Source: Paenibacillus camerounensis (lineage in GTDB: Bacteria; Bacillota; Bacilli; Paenibacillales; Paenibacillaceae). From it: a stretch of 64,000 bases of DNA. Below are positions 8,496-17,122 of this stretch, piece by piece; positions within the stretch are counted from its first letter, which is position 1; each line of letters begins with the position of its first letter. The DNA lies in assembly GCF_000723885.1 (NCBI RefSeq), contig NZ_CCDG010000055.1:1-64000 (forward strand), read 5' to 3'. Made by a program: the position numbers and the translations under genes. The notes below the pieces were generated by a model that searched no databases, was not told where the DNA came from, and saw only the letters and a program-made list of their open reading frames with translations.

Positions 8496-10664
8496 CTATT
8501 CCCTCTCCTGCTGGTTGTATAAATAATGGTACAGCCCTTTGTTCGCCAGCAAGCTTTGATGTGATCCGGCTTCAATTAAATGTCCTTTATCCAGCACGAT
8601 TATTTTACTGGCTGTCCGCAGCGTAGATAGCCGGTGCGCAATAATAATTACAGTGCGGCCGGCACAAATTTTCTGCAGATTGTTCTGAATGATCCGTTCC
8701 GATTCATAATCCAGCGCCGAGGTCGCTTCATCGAAGATCAGGATTCGCGGATTCGATAACAGAGCCCGGGCAATCGCTATCCGCTGGCGCTGGCCTCCGG
8801 ACAGCCCCTCACCCCGTTCACCAACCGTAGTGTCATACCCTTCAGTCAGCTCAATAATAAAGTCATGTGCCCCGGCCAGATGAGCCACACGAACAATCTC
8901 TTCAATTTTGGCGGAAGGATTGTTGAGCGCGATATTCTCCCGGATCGTTCCGCTGAACAGGTAGTTCTCCTGCAGCACAACACCAATCTGACGGCGCAGC
9001 CATGAGGGATCGGCCAATGAAATGTCCACACCGTCGATCAGAATTTTACCTGACTCCGGTACATAGAGCCGCTGGATCAGCTTGGATACCGTGCTTTTAC
9101 CGGAACCACTGCGGCCTACAATTCCCACAACTGTTCCAGGCGGTATGGCAAATGACAGATCTCTTACAATTTCCGGCCCGTCCACTTTATAGCGGAAGGT
9201 GACCGCTTCGAAGGCGATTCCCCCCTGAATCCGGGGCAGTCTGGTTTTGGATACTGAGACTGCAGGTTCCGGCTTAACCTCAAAAATATCCTTTAATTTC
9301 TCGATAGAAATCCCGGTTTGCTGAAAGTCCTGCCACATCTGTACTAGCCGTAACACCGGATCACTGACACGTGAGGCCAGCATCTGAAAAGCAATCAGCT
9401 GCCCGACCGATATTGTCCCGGCCAGTACCAGATGGGTACCATAAAACAGAATCACGAGGTTTGATATTTTCTGGATAAACTGCGCAAGTGAACCTGCTGT
9501 TCCGGATAACATGAGCACTTTAAACGTAGCCTTAGTATAATTCGCAAGCAGGCCTTCCCACTTTTTCTGGGAGATCGGCTCCAATGCAAAGGATTTGATT
9601 GTCTGAATCCCGGACACTGCTTCAACCAGATAGGATTGGGATTCTGAGCCGCGCTGAAACCGCTCTTCCAATCTATTTCGCAGTAAGGGAGTAAAAATTA
9701 ACGACAGCAGGGCGTATAAAGGCAACGTGCCTAAAGCGATAAATGTCAAATTGGAACTGTACGCAAACATAACAGCTATGTAGACAACAATGAACAGCAA
9801 ATCAAGCACCGCCGTAAAGGGCGAGCCTGTAAGAAACTGGCGGATATTCTCCAGTTCACGGACCCGGGCAATCGTTGCACCGGTTCTCCTGTTTTCAAAA
9901 TAGGACAGGGGAAGGCGGAACAGATGACTGAACAATCTGGTGCTTAGTGTAATATCCACTCTGCTGGTCGTATGGGTAAAGACATATGTACGGCTGATCC
10001 CAAGGATCAGTTCAAACAGGATAATAATCAGCAGTCCAGCTGCAAGCACGTTTAAGGTAGAGAGTCCGTGATGCACAAGAACCTTATCAATAATGACCTG
10101 TGTCATCAGCGGGGATACGAGTCCGAAGAGCTGAATGAACAGCGACGCCAGCAGAACCTCGGCCAGAATCTTTTTATGCTTCCACAGAGCAGGCAGAAAC
10201 CATTTGATTCCGAATGCTTCGGTATGCTCTGTCTTGACTGCAGGAGCGAACAGAATGATGTCATTGCTCCAGATCTCTATCATCTCTTTGGTGGAGAGCG
10301 AAGAGGGTTTCCCGATCAGGGGATCGAAAATTAAAAATTGCTCCTCTTTCACTTTGGCAAGAACGAAATAATCTCCCGTTGTTGTCATCAATATGGCTGG
10401 CAGCGGCAGCTTATACAAGCGCTTCAGTTGAATACTGGCCTTCTTCGACTTTAACCCCAGCTCTCTGGCTGCTTTGAGAATCTGCAGTGTGTCCATCCCT
10501 TCATCATTCACCGCGAATGAATGCCTGATCTGCTCATAATCTGCCGGGATTTGATGATAATTAGCGATCAGGATCAGGCAGTGCAGCCCAGTGTCGGTTT
10601 TACGAATCCTCTCCTCTCCGGTAACCTGATTTTCTTCTTCCTTGTAAATGGCTTCTGCCTGCAT
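8496..10664 (-). CDS. HlyB/RtxB-like type I secretion ABC exporter with degenerate C39 domain
   Basis: 722 residues from ATG 10664, which is 8 nt after AGAAGGG; a GTG three codons upstream is too close to that site. Residues ~20-135 form a C39 peptidase-like domain. At the position of the catalytic Cys of DCG there is Thr25 (DTGLHCL), and the catalytic His is replaced by Tyr (TGDYFVLAKV), so it should not cleave leader peptides. This is the state seen in HlyB-type exporters, where the domain holds the RTX substrate. Six membrane helices follow, then a nucleotide-binding domain with Walker A GRSGSGKST, signature LSGGQRQR, Walker B ILIFDEATSALD and H-loop AHRLS. It is the first gene of the five-gene operon and its partner is the HlyD-like protein immediately downstream. 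Confidence 0.95.
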   Translation of the reverse strand: MQAEAIYKEEENQVTGEERIRKTDTGLHCLILIANYHQIPADYEQIRHSFAVNDEGMDTLQILKAARELGLKSKKASIQLKRLYKLPLPAILMTTTGDYFVLAKVKEEQFLIFDPLIGKPSSLSTKEMIEIWSNDIILFAPAVKTEHTEAFGIKWFLPALWKHKKILAEVLLASLFIQLFGLVSPLMTQVIIDKVLVHHGLSTLNVLAAGLLIIILFELILGISRTYVFTHTTSRVDITLSTRLFSHLFRLPLSYFENRRTGATIARVRELENIRQFLTGSPFTAVLDLLFIVVYIAVMFAYSSNLTFIALGTLPLYALLSLIFTPLLRNRLEERFQRGSESQSYLVEAVSGIQTIKSFALEPISQKKWEGLLANYTKATFKVLMLSGTAGSLAQFIQKISNLVILFYGTHLVLAGTISVGQLIAFQMLASRVSDPVLRLVQMWQDFQQTGISIEKLKDIFEVKPEPAVSVSKTRLPRIQGGIAFEAVTFRYKVDGPEIVRDLSFAIPPGTVVGIVGRSGSGKSTVSKLIQRLYVPESGKILIDGVDISLADPSWLRRQIGVVLQENYLFSGTIRENIALNNPSAKIEEIVRVAHLAGAHDFIIELTEGYDTTVGERGEGLSGGQRQRIAIARALLSNPRILIFDEATSALDYESERIIQNNLQKICAGRTVIIIAHRLSTLRTASKIIVLDKGHLIEAGSHQSLLANKGLYHYLYNQQERE

Positions 10665-10877
10665 GATGAGCACCCTTCTATGATGTAGTTAAACCCACAC
10701 TTCAAATTTATATAAATTAAAAATAGGATTTTTGATTAAAATTAGAACAATAGAACTGAATTATTCATAACAGTAATTACAGATATTATTTTCCTTATGA
10801 ATTTATCATCGGAATATTATGGTTAAATATGTACACAGAATGCTCAGATGTTAAAGACAGCCGAATGAACGACAGTC
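10665..10877 (-). promoter_or_regulatory. AT-rich intergenic region upstream of the type I secretion operon
   Basis: About 210 bases, strikingly AT-rich compared with the flanking genes, lie between the cotJ terminator and the exporter gene. The promoter of the secretion operon should be here, because the upstream operon is closed by a strong terminator. I could not choose a convincing -35/-10 pair; several TATAAA- and TATTTA-like hexamers occur. No gene is visible. Confidence 0.4.
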
Positions 10878-10910
10878 AAAAAAACACACCGTCAAAAATG
10901 ACGATGTGCC
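10878..10910 (-). terminator. Rho-independent terminator of the cotJ operon
   Basis: On the minus strand a stem CACATCGTCA / TGACGGTGTG (one G-T pair) encloses a T-rich loop and is followed by seven T. It lies just after the cotJC stop. Confidence 0.85.
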
Positions 10911-10929
10911 GTGCCTGCTCGCTTGGAAT

Positions 10930-11499
10930 TTAGAACACTTTCTTCTTATCCCGCTCCTCCATCAATATCTGTACCGACTCCTTAAACCGGATGGCATGAA
11001 TGATCTCGCGCTCCCGCAGAAACTTAAGGCTGTCCTGAAGATCCACATCATCCGTCATGTCAATCAGCCACTGGTATGTAGCTCTGGCTTTCTCTTCGGC
11101 AGCGATGTCCTCATATAGATCAGCGATCGGATCACCCTTGGCCTGGATGTAGCTGGCGGTCCACGGAACCCCTGCTGAGTTCTGGTAGAACAGGGCATGA
11201 TCGCGCTGTGCGTAGTTTGGCCCTAGTCCTGCCGCTTCCAGCTCCTGCACCGAGGCATCCTTGGTCAGTTTGTAGATCATGGTGGCAATCATTTCTAAAT
11301 GGGCAAATTCCTCAGTTGATATATCAGTAAGGACACCGATTACCTTATCAGGAATCGAATAACGCTGATTCATGTAGCGCAGGGCTGCTGCCAGCTCCCC
11401 GTCAGCACCCCCATATTGCTCCATCAGGTACCGCGCCATTCTTACATCACATTTGCCGACACGAACCGGGTACTGCAGCTTCTTTTCATAAATCCACAT
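10930..11499 (-). CDS. cotJC: Spore coat protein CotJC (manganese catalase-like)
   Basis: 189 residues, the normal CotJC length. The N-terminus WIYEKKLQYPV and the ferritin-like helices with metal-ligand patterns (EEFAHLEM, EEKARATYQW, REIIHAIRFKE) identify the manganese-catalase-like spore coat family. In Bacillus, CotJC is made in the mother cell under sigma-E and is deposited on the spore with CotJA. ATG follows GGAGG by about 7 nt. It is the last gene of cotJABC. Whether it keeps catalase activity cannot be judged from sequence alone. Confidence 0.95.
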   Translation of the reverse strand: MWIYEKKLQYPVRVGKCDVRMARYLMEQYGGADGELAAALRYMNQRYSIPDKVIGVLTDISTEEFAHLEMIATMIYKLTKDASVQELEAAGLGPNYAQRDHALFYQNSAGVPWTASYIQAKGDPIADLYEDIAAEEKARATYQWLIDMTDDVDLQDSLKFLREREIIHAIRFKESVQILMEERDKKKVF

Positions 11500-11532
11500 C
11501 CGAAAGCCTCCCTCCTATACGCTGGTTTTGCG

Positions 11533-11802
11533 CTACACCTGCCAAGGCCAAGGGCTCTGGCTCCATTCCCACGGACATTTAGAGTACGCCCGCCCGAAAT
11601 TCTGCAGCGGCCCGTACAGCTCCTGAAACTGGTTAGCCAGCCGGGTTCGCTCCTGAGTCAGCTGGTTAAACTGCTCGATTGCCTTCAAGTCCTCCGGATG
11701 AGTATCCAGATACAGATTCAGCTCAACCAGGGCAAAATCAAGCACTTGCAGCTGCTCCAGCATTTCATAGTAACGCGGCTCACATGCTTTTGGCTGCTCC
11801 AT
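11533..11802 (-). CDS. cotJB: Spore coat protein CotJB
   Basis: 89 residues counted from ATG 11802; a GTG at 11814 overlaps the cotJA stop but sits directly on the ribosome binding site. Features typical of CotJB are the helical segment YYEMLEQLQVLDFALVELNLYL and the C-terminus YGPLQNFGRAYSKCPWEWSQSPWPW, split here by position rather than quoted as one motif. It lies between cotJA and cotJC and is needed for coat assembly of the CotJ proteins in Bacillus. Confidence 0.9.
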   Translation of the reverse strand: MEQPKACEPRYYEMLEQLQVLDFALVELNLYLDTHPEDLKAIEQFNQLTQERTRLANQFQELYGPLQNFGRAYSKCPWEWSQSPWPWQV

Positions 11803-11806
11803 CTGG

Positions 11807-12025
11807 CTACACACCCCCTTTTCCGGCTTTGGATTCGTAAGGACTGTAGAAGGCCGGCCATAAGGTTCCTGCCCTCAGGGCTTCAGCCAACGGATACTGT
11901 GGCAAGCCCGGCGGCTGGAAGTTGACATACTGGTTGGGCGGCACAACGTACGTTTTGAACGGCACCGGCGGGCAAGGATCAAACGGTCCCCGGTAAGTAG
12001 CCCATACACGCTCCTGGGAGTTCAA
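11807..12025 (-). CDS. cotJA: Spore coat associated protein CotJA
   Basis: A small proline-rich CotJA. The core motifs are GPFDPCPPVPFKTY, PNQYVNFQPPGLPQYPLAEAL and AGTLWPAFYSPYE. I chose a TTG start at 12025 (72 residues) because AGGAGGGG precedes it by 7 nt, the best ribosome binding site in the region. An in-frame ATG at 12067 (86 residues) behind AAGGAAAGA is the alternative. A longer in-frame extension reaches 12184 but has no support. It is the first gene of cotJABC; in Bacillus this operon is sigma-E dependent. Confidence 0.88.
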   Translation of the reverse strand: MNSQERVWATYRGPFDPCPPVPFKTYVVPPNQYVNFQPPGLPQYPLAEALRAGTLWPAFYSPYESKAGKGGV

Positions 12026-12083
12026 TAAAGTTCCCCTCCTAATTAAATCTGCTTCAAGTTCAGACATTCTTTCCTTCGTAACT

Positions 12084-12091
12084 ACTGTATG
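12084..12091 (-). promoter_or_regulatory. Possible sigma-E -10 element upstream of cotJA
   Basis: CATACAGT on the minus strand matches the sigma-E -10 consensus CATACAnT exactly and lies about 60 nt upstream of the TTG start. The -35 position (GTTCTGT region) is a poor match, so the call rests on the -10 and on the known sigma-E control of cotJ. Confidence 0.35.
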
Positions 12092-12231
12092 ATGCTCTGA
12101 GGCGCTCACAGAACGTTTGTCACACAAATTCCTCCTGAAACCTAAACATTCTTCATCAGCAAAAAAAAAGCCGCGCCGCTTCATCAGGTCAGGTGACCCT
12201 CATTCAGCAGCACAGCTTATAAAATAGTATA

Positions 12232-13590
12232 TTACTCCCTGTCTTCATCCTCACCGGGATCTGCTTCGTCCGTCAAAGGCGGATTCAGATGGTGTATCTT
12301 GATTCTCGTAATCCGCAGGCGGGTTGATTCCTCAACTTCAAAGGTTACATCACCAATCACAATATGCTTGCCTTTGGACGGATTGCCCTCCAGCTCCTTA
12401 AACAGCCACCCGCCGATCGAATCCACTTCTTCATCTTCGATAATGACACCGGTCAGATCATTCACATCCTCAATCAGCATCCGCCCGTCCACCGAGATAA
12501 ATTCTCCGTTACGCTCCACGTCCGGCCGCTCATTCTCGAACTCATCGTGCAGATCGCCGACTATTTCTTCAAGAATATCCTCAGCAGTCAGGAGACCGGC
12601 CGTTCCGCCGTATTCATCGACCACGAGAGTGAGCTGGGATTTGTTCTTCTGCATGAGCCGCAGCGCATGGCTGATCTCCATGGATTCCGGGACATTCAGG
12701 ATCGGGCGTACCAGTGATCCCAGGTCATTCTGCTGATCCAGCGGGGCGAACAGCAGGTCAGTAATATGGATGAAGCCGATAATCCGGTCTTTATCCTCAT
12801 TGGCTACCGGGTACCGGGAATGCTTGGTTTCGTTGATGATCCGCATATTTTCTTCCAGTGAAAGATTGCTGTACAGCACATCCATATCGGTGCGCGGCAG
12901 CATCACTTCACGGGCAAGGAGGTCCGAGAATTCAAAGATGTTATCCATCAGCTTCATCTCATCCTTGTCGATGACCCCGCTTTTGGCGCTCTGGTTCATC
13001 AAGATGCGGATTTCTTCCTCCGAGTGGGCTGCCTCTGCTTCACTGGCCGGTTCTACGCCGACTAATCTCAGAAGCGCATTTGCCGAAGCGTTCAGAACCC
13101 AGATGAACGGCAGGAACAGATTATAGAAGAACATCAGCGGTGCGGACAGCAGCAGCGCTGAGCCTTCTGTTTTTTGAATCGCCAGCGATTTCGGGGCAAG
13201 CTCTCCCAGTACAATATGTAAAAAAGTAATAATGGAAAATCCGATTACGACGGATACGGTAGAAATCAATGTATGGTCGGTAACCCCAAGCTTGAACATC
13301 AGCGGCTCAACCAGCAGCTCTGAGATTGCCGGCTCCCCGATCCACCCGAGCCCCAGTGAAGCCAGTGTAATGCCGAACTGGGTAGCAGAGAGATACGAAT
13401 CGAGCTTCTTGTTGACCTTCAGCGCATACCCGGCCATTTTATTTCCTTCGCTCACCAGCTGGGTCAGACGGGATTGTCTGACCTTCACCAGTGAGAATTC
13501 AGCAGCGACAAAGATACCGTTCAACAGCACAAGCACCAGAACCAGCAACAAATTAAGCAGTAAGCTTCCTATGTCAAATTCCGTATGCAC
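12232..13590 (-). CDS. CNNM/DUF21-CBS pair membrane protein (HlyC/CorC family)
   Basis: 452 residues starting at GTG. The N-terminal CNNM (DUF21) transmembrane domain has four hydrophobic segments between residues ~8 and 175, with the family phrases NGIFVAAEFSLVKVR and LGELAPKSLAI. Two CBS domains follow (MLPRTDMDVL... and ...KSQLTLVVDEYGGTAGLLT) with the EDILEEIVGDLHDE signature. The C-terminus is a CorC_HlyC domain (VEVDSIGG-type, here EVDSIGGWLF). Relatives act in magnesium or cobalt homeostasis; 'hemolysin' in older annotation is historical. It lies 18 nt downstream of yfkAB and may be co-transcribed with it. Confidence 0.93.
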   Translation of the reverse strand: MHTEFDIGSLLLNLLLVLVLVLLNGIFVAAEFSLVKVRQSRLTQLVSEGNKMAGYALKVNKKLDSYLSATQFGITLASLGLGWIGEPAISELLVEPLMFKLGVTDHTLISTVSVVIGFSIITFLHIVLGELAPKSLAIQKTEGSALLLSAPLMFFYNLFLPFIWVLNASANALLRLVGVEPASEAEAAHSEEEIRILMNQSAKSGVIDKDEMKLMDNIFEFSDLLAREVMLPRTDMDVLYSNLSLEENMRIINETKHSRYPVANEDKDRIIGFIHITDLLFAPLDQQNDLGSLVRPILNVPESMEISHALRLMQKNKSQLTLVVDEYGGTAGLLTAEDILEEIVGDLHDEFENERPDVERNGEFISVDGRMLIEDVNDLTGVIIEDEEVDSIGGWLFKELEGNPSKGKHIVIGDVTFEVEESTRLRITRIKIHHLNPPLTDEADPGEDEDRE

Positions 13591-13608
13591 AATAACAACG
13601 CCTCGATT

Positions 13609-14742
13609 CTACAAAGTGATCGCTTTTCTTGATTTGAAATCGATCTTTGGATAGTACATGTCAGCAACCAGCAGATTTGGCCCGCAGCAGCCCGCAGCAT
13701 CACAGAAGCAATTAACCTTCTGGTTGAGGGGATGACTGCTTAGCCATTCAGCAAAAATATCATCCAGCCGGTTCGTTTCAATGTTGCCAAAGGCAGAAAT
13801 GTCGGCAAAATCTGTTACGAATACATCACCGGTAAACATATTTACATTTACCCGGTTGCGTCCGTCCGGATCATTACGCAGTGTCACATTCTTTTCTGTA
13901 CGCAGCCTGCGCAGCAGTGTCTGGTGCTCTTCAAGTTCGCTGCAGGCAAAAAACGGCAGAGTGCCGAACAGCATCCACATCTCCGGATCGCGGGCATCCA
14001 GCAGGGAATGAATAGCATTCCCCATCTCCTTCAGGGATAGCACAGGAAGTGAAGAAGCGAAGCTGGAGGCATACATCGGATGCACCTCATGGCGCCGCGC
14101 CCCCATATCACCGATCAGCTTATGAATTTGCGGCAGCTTCGTGTGTGTGCGGTAGTTAATCATGGATTCTGCCGAGATCAGCATACCGTCGTCACTTAGC
14201 CGGCGGGAATTATCAATCATTGTCTCGTACAGCCGGTATGCCGCTTCCTTCGCCACCGGGTGCCCGCTGTTCGCGAAGCCGACCTCGTGGAAGTCATCAC
14301 CGTTCACGTAATTGAAGGAGATATGCATAACGTCCAGATATGGAAGGAGCTTCTCGTACCGGGCATAAGGCATGGTGAGATTCGAATTGATCTGCGAGCG
14401 GATACCCCGGTCATGCGCATATTTCAGCAGCGGTACAATCATATTATCTACCGTAGAAGCCCGGAACATCGGCTCTCCCCCGGTTATGCTGATGGTCTGC
14501 AGATGCTCCACCTCGTCCAGGCGCTTCAGCATATTGGTTAGCGGAAGCATGTCCCCCTCCTTCATGGTCAGGCTATCCCCGACAGCACAGTGCTCACAGC
14601 GCATATTACATAGATTGGTAACCGTCATCTCCACACTGGTCAGCACATGACGCCCATGCCGGCGGAGTGAAGTAATCGGATCCCAAGGATCGTAGCTTGG
14701 CGACAGCTCCTTCATTGATCTTGATGGTTCTAATATACTCAT
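13609..14742 (-). CDS. yfkAB: Radical SAM / CxCxxxxC motif protein YfkAB
   Basis: 377 residues. The radical SAM cluster motif CNMRCEHC supplies Cys45, Cys49 and Cys52, followed by the SAM-binding SITGGEPMFR segment. A cysteine-rich C-terminus (NCFCDAAGCC) gives the CxCxxxxC pattern that defines the YfkAB family and probably binds an auxiliary cluster. ATG follows AAAGGAG by 8 nt. The enzyme's substrate is unknown in the family. No peptide precursor or maturation partner is nearby, so it is not evidently part of a RiPP cluster. Confidence 0.88.
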   Translation of the reverse strand: MSILEPSRSMKELSPSYDPWDPITSLRRHGRHVLTSVEMTVTNLCNMRCEHCAVGDSLTMKEGDMLPLTNMLKRLDEVEHLQTISITGGEPMFRASTVDNMIVPLLKYAHDRGIRSQINSNLTMPYARYEKLLPYLDVMHISFNYVNGDDFHEVGFANSGHPVAKEAAYRLYETMIDNSRRLSDDGMLISAESMINYRTHTKLPQIHKLIGDMGARRHEVHPMYASSFASSLPVLSLKEMGNAIHSLLDARDPEMWMLFGTLPFFACSELEEHQTLLRRLRTEKNVTLRNDPDGRNRVNVNMFTGDVFVTDFADISAFGNIETNRLDDIFAEWLSSHPLNQKVNCFCDAAGCCGPNLLVADMYYPKIDFKSRKAITL

Positions 14743-14985
14743 TTTGCTTGCTCCTTTAATGCGTATTCCTTATTATTAACCCAAAAATATGAACAAGATA
14801 GGCAACTTACCTTTTATCATACCACGGCGAGCCAAAAATCGTCATGTTCTGAAGCTACAGTCTGCAGCAGCATCTTTTATATGCAGCTAACGAAAAACAG
14901 CGGGGCGGACACAGGCACACTATCTGCCGCACGGCTGCGGCTGCCCGTTGTTCGCTCCTCGCTGCTAGGTGGCAGGGGGCTGCAG

Positions 14986-15028
14986 GTGAAGTCCCTGCCG
15001 CCGCTCTCGGCGTTCCGGCAGACTTCAC
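14986..15028. other. Stem-loop overlapping the stop of the HD-GYP gene
   Basis: GTGAAGTC at 14986-14993 pairs with GACTTCAC at 15021-15028, extended by a further CTGCC/GGCAG pairing with one bulge. There is no T-run on the minus strand, so it may be a 3' stabilising structure rather than a terminator. Confidence 0.4.
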
Positions 15029-16113
15029 TGTTCATCATTTTCAGAGACATCAGATATCACTACGGAGAGCGCCGTGCCCAGATCCAGCTCATGCGGGGTA
15101 ACCGGCTCATCTTCCGGCCCTGTAAATATGCGTACTACCGGCCTGTGCGGTGTACTAGGATCAATTTTGACCACAACGCCGCTTTCGCCTGTGCTCAGCT
15201 TGACAGTAAGCCCCAGCGGATAGATAGCTACACGGTCTCTGAACAGCTCCAGCTGCTTCTGCTCGTATAGCGTGCCTGAACCTACATAGAGTGCCTCTAC
15301 AGCCTGATGGGGCAGCATAGCCTTTTTGTATATCCGGTTGGAGGTCATGGCATCATAGGAATCTGCAACGCCCAGCCACTTGGCATATTCATGGATCTGC
15401 GGGCCGGTCAGGCCGCGCGGATAGCCGGAGCCGTTGATCCGTTCATGGTGCTGAAATGCGCAGTGGGCGGCAAGCAGCGGAATGTTGGGCTCTTCTTTTA
15501 GAATCCGGTAGCCGATCTCGGTATGCGCCTGCATATGCTTGAACTCCTCATCGCTCAGCATGCCGGGCTTCTGGACGATTTTGACCGGAATCTGGGTTTT
15601 GCCGATGTCATGCAGCAGCGATCCAAGACCGAGTACCCGCAGCTCTTCCCTGCTGTAGCCGTAAGCAATTCCAAGCACCAGTGTATAAAGACATACGTTA
15701 AGCGAATGGACATACAGGTAATTATCGGCTGTATGCATATCCGCCAGCATGATCATCGGATCTTCCTGCGAGGACATATCATCCAGAATAGAATCCATAA
15801 TTTTGGAGAATTTTTTGTCCAGATGGTAGAAGCCCTTGGTAATCCCCGAGGCACCGGACATCTCCTGGAACTGGTTCCTGATAACTTTGAGCGCCTGGTT
15901 GCGCGTCTCATCATGCAGCATTGACGTAATTACAACATCGTCCGTATGGGCATCCTCAATATAGACATAGCCGATGTCGATCTTAGCCAGCCGCTTAATT
16001 AACGCATCCGTAAGTTCTATCCCGTCAGCGAGCAGAACCAGTCCTTCATCATTATAAATCTTTTTTCCGAGCTTCATCCCAGCCTGAAGCCGATTCACGG
16101 ATACTAAACGCAC
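15025..16113 (-). CDS. HD-GYP domain protein, probable c-di-GMP phosphodiesterase
   Basis: 362 residues from GTG 16113 (AGGAG upstream). An N-terminal DUF3391-like segment precedes an HD-GYP domain in which the metal and catalytic residues are intact: His136 (YVHSLNV), His168-Asp169 with Lys172 (HDIGK), His223 (HHE) and the signature GSGYP at 228-232. The family hydrolyses cyclic di-GMP. A C-terminal SH3-like tail contains PHELDLG. There is no receiver domain, unlike many HD-GYP proteins. A related but HD-defective paralog lies at 19494-20537, so the two may act as a pair. Confidence 0.92.
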   Translation of the reverse strand: MRLVSVNRLQAGMKLGKKIYNDEGLVLLADGIELTDALIKRLAKIDIGYVYIEDAHTDDVVITSMLHDETRNQALKVIRNQFQEMSGASGITKGFYHLDKKFSKIMDSILDDMSSQEDPMIMLADMHTADNYLYVHSLNVCLYTLVLGIAYGYSREELRVLGLGSLLHDIGKTQIPVKIVQKPGMLSDEEFKHMQAHTEIGYRILKEEPNIPLLAAHCAFQHHERINGSGYPRGLTGPQIHEYAKWLGVADSYDAMTSNRIYKKAMLPHQAVEALYVGSGTLYEQKQLELFRDRVAIYPLGLTVKLSTGESGVVVKIDPSTPHRPVVRIFTGPEDEPVTPHELDLGTALSVVISDVSENDEQ

Positions 16114-16208
16114 CTTGGCTCACTCCTGCCTTTAACGGTAAATTACAATTCTGATTCGAAGTCTTTTGAAGTACTGTATGCTATACCGTTATCACGGGTA
16201 AACCTGAA

Positions 16209-17036
16209 TTAACGCATAATAAACAGCCAGAAAACAGCTGCCAGAATAAAGCGGTAGATGGCAAAATGCGTCGGTCTGATCTTCTGGATCAGCTTCATGA
16301 ATAATACCACCACGAAGTATGCAACCACAAAGGCAATTACGAATCCGATCGCGAAATCCATTATGGTATCCTTTGTAAAATATTTGTAGGAATCGAGCAG
16401 CTCATAGCCGGACGCAGCACACATAATCGGAATCGCAATAAGGAAGGAGAAATCCGCCGATGCCTTATAGCTTACTCCGCTCAGCATCCCCCCTGAGATC
16501 GTTGAACCCGAACGGGAGAATCCCGGCCATAATACGGAAATAATCTGATACAGGCCGATCGCCAGCGCCTGCCCGTACGACAGATCATCCAGCTCATGCG
16601 CAGTCACACGCGACTTATGCTTGTTCCACCACTCCGCCGCAATCATCAGTATCCCCCCCGCAACGAGCGCCCAGAGTACTGTAGTTGCCCCAAAGAGGCC
16701 TTTGATAAAGTCCCTGGCAAAAAAAGCGACCGCCAGCGCCGGAGCAATACCCAGGATAATGTGGATCAGATTAAGCCGGGGAGCCGGCATAACTCCGCCT
16801 CTGCCCCTGCCCCTCCGGCCTATGCCGAGCAGATCCAGCACACGTTTGCGGTAGACCAGTGCGATAGCCAGAATGGCCCCGAGCTGGATCACGATTTCAT
16901 ATGTCTTCATGATCGAATTTTGCTCATCAAAGCCAAGCAGCTTGGTGGTAAGAATCATATGGCCGGTTGAAGATACGGGTATAAATTCGGTGATACCTTC
17001 AACTATAGCGAGAATTATTGCTGTAATTGTATCCAT
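16209..17036 (-). CDS. uppP: Undecaprenyl-diphosphatase UppP
   Basis: 275 residues from ATG 17036, which lies 5 nt after AGGAGG; the open frame extends further upstream without support. It is a polytopic membrane protein with both UppP/BacA signatures: EGITEFIPVSSTGH near the N-terminus and PGFSRSGSTISGG near residue 165. It recycles undecaprenyl pyrophosphate to the monophosphate carrier for wall synthesis and can confer bacitracin resistance. A basic RRGRGRGG loop at about residue 72 is longer than usual. Confidence 0.96.
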   Translation of the reverse strand: MDTITAIILAIVEGITEFIPVSSTGHMILTTKLLGFDEQNSIMKTYEIVIQLGAILAIALVYRKRVLDLLGIGRRGRGRGGVMPAPRLNLIHIILGIAPALAVAFFARDFIKGLFGATTVLWALVAGGILMIAAEWWNKHKSRVTAHELDDLSYGQALAIGLYQIISVLWPGFSRSGSTISGGMLSGVSYKASADFSFLIAIPIMCAASGYELLDSYKYFTKDTIMDFAIGFVIAFVVAYFVVVLFMKLIQKIRPTHFAIYRFILAAVFWLFIMR

Positions 17037-17122
17037 GGCTTCCTCCTGATTTTGATTAAAAAAATGAACCTGGCCCGTCTTCTGCCTGTGCTGCAATAAT
17101 TGCGTTTATGTAGATGAAGCTT

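Noticed and set aside
12110..12150. AGGAGG followed by GTG upstream of cotJA
   Set aside because: The GTG in frame with that site is followed directly by TGA, so it encodes nothing.
14881..15270. 129-residue open frame on the plus strand overlapping the HD-GYP end
   Set aside because: Mostly antisense to the HD-GYP gene and through a stem-loop; no ribosome binding site.
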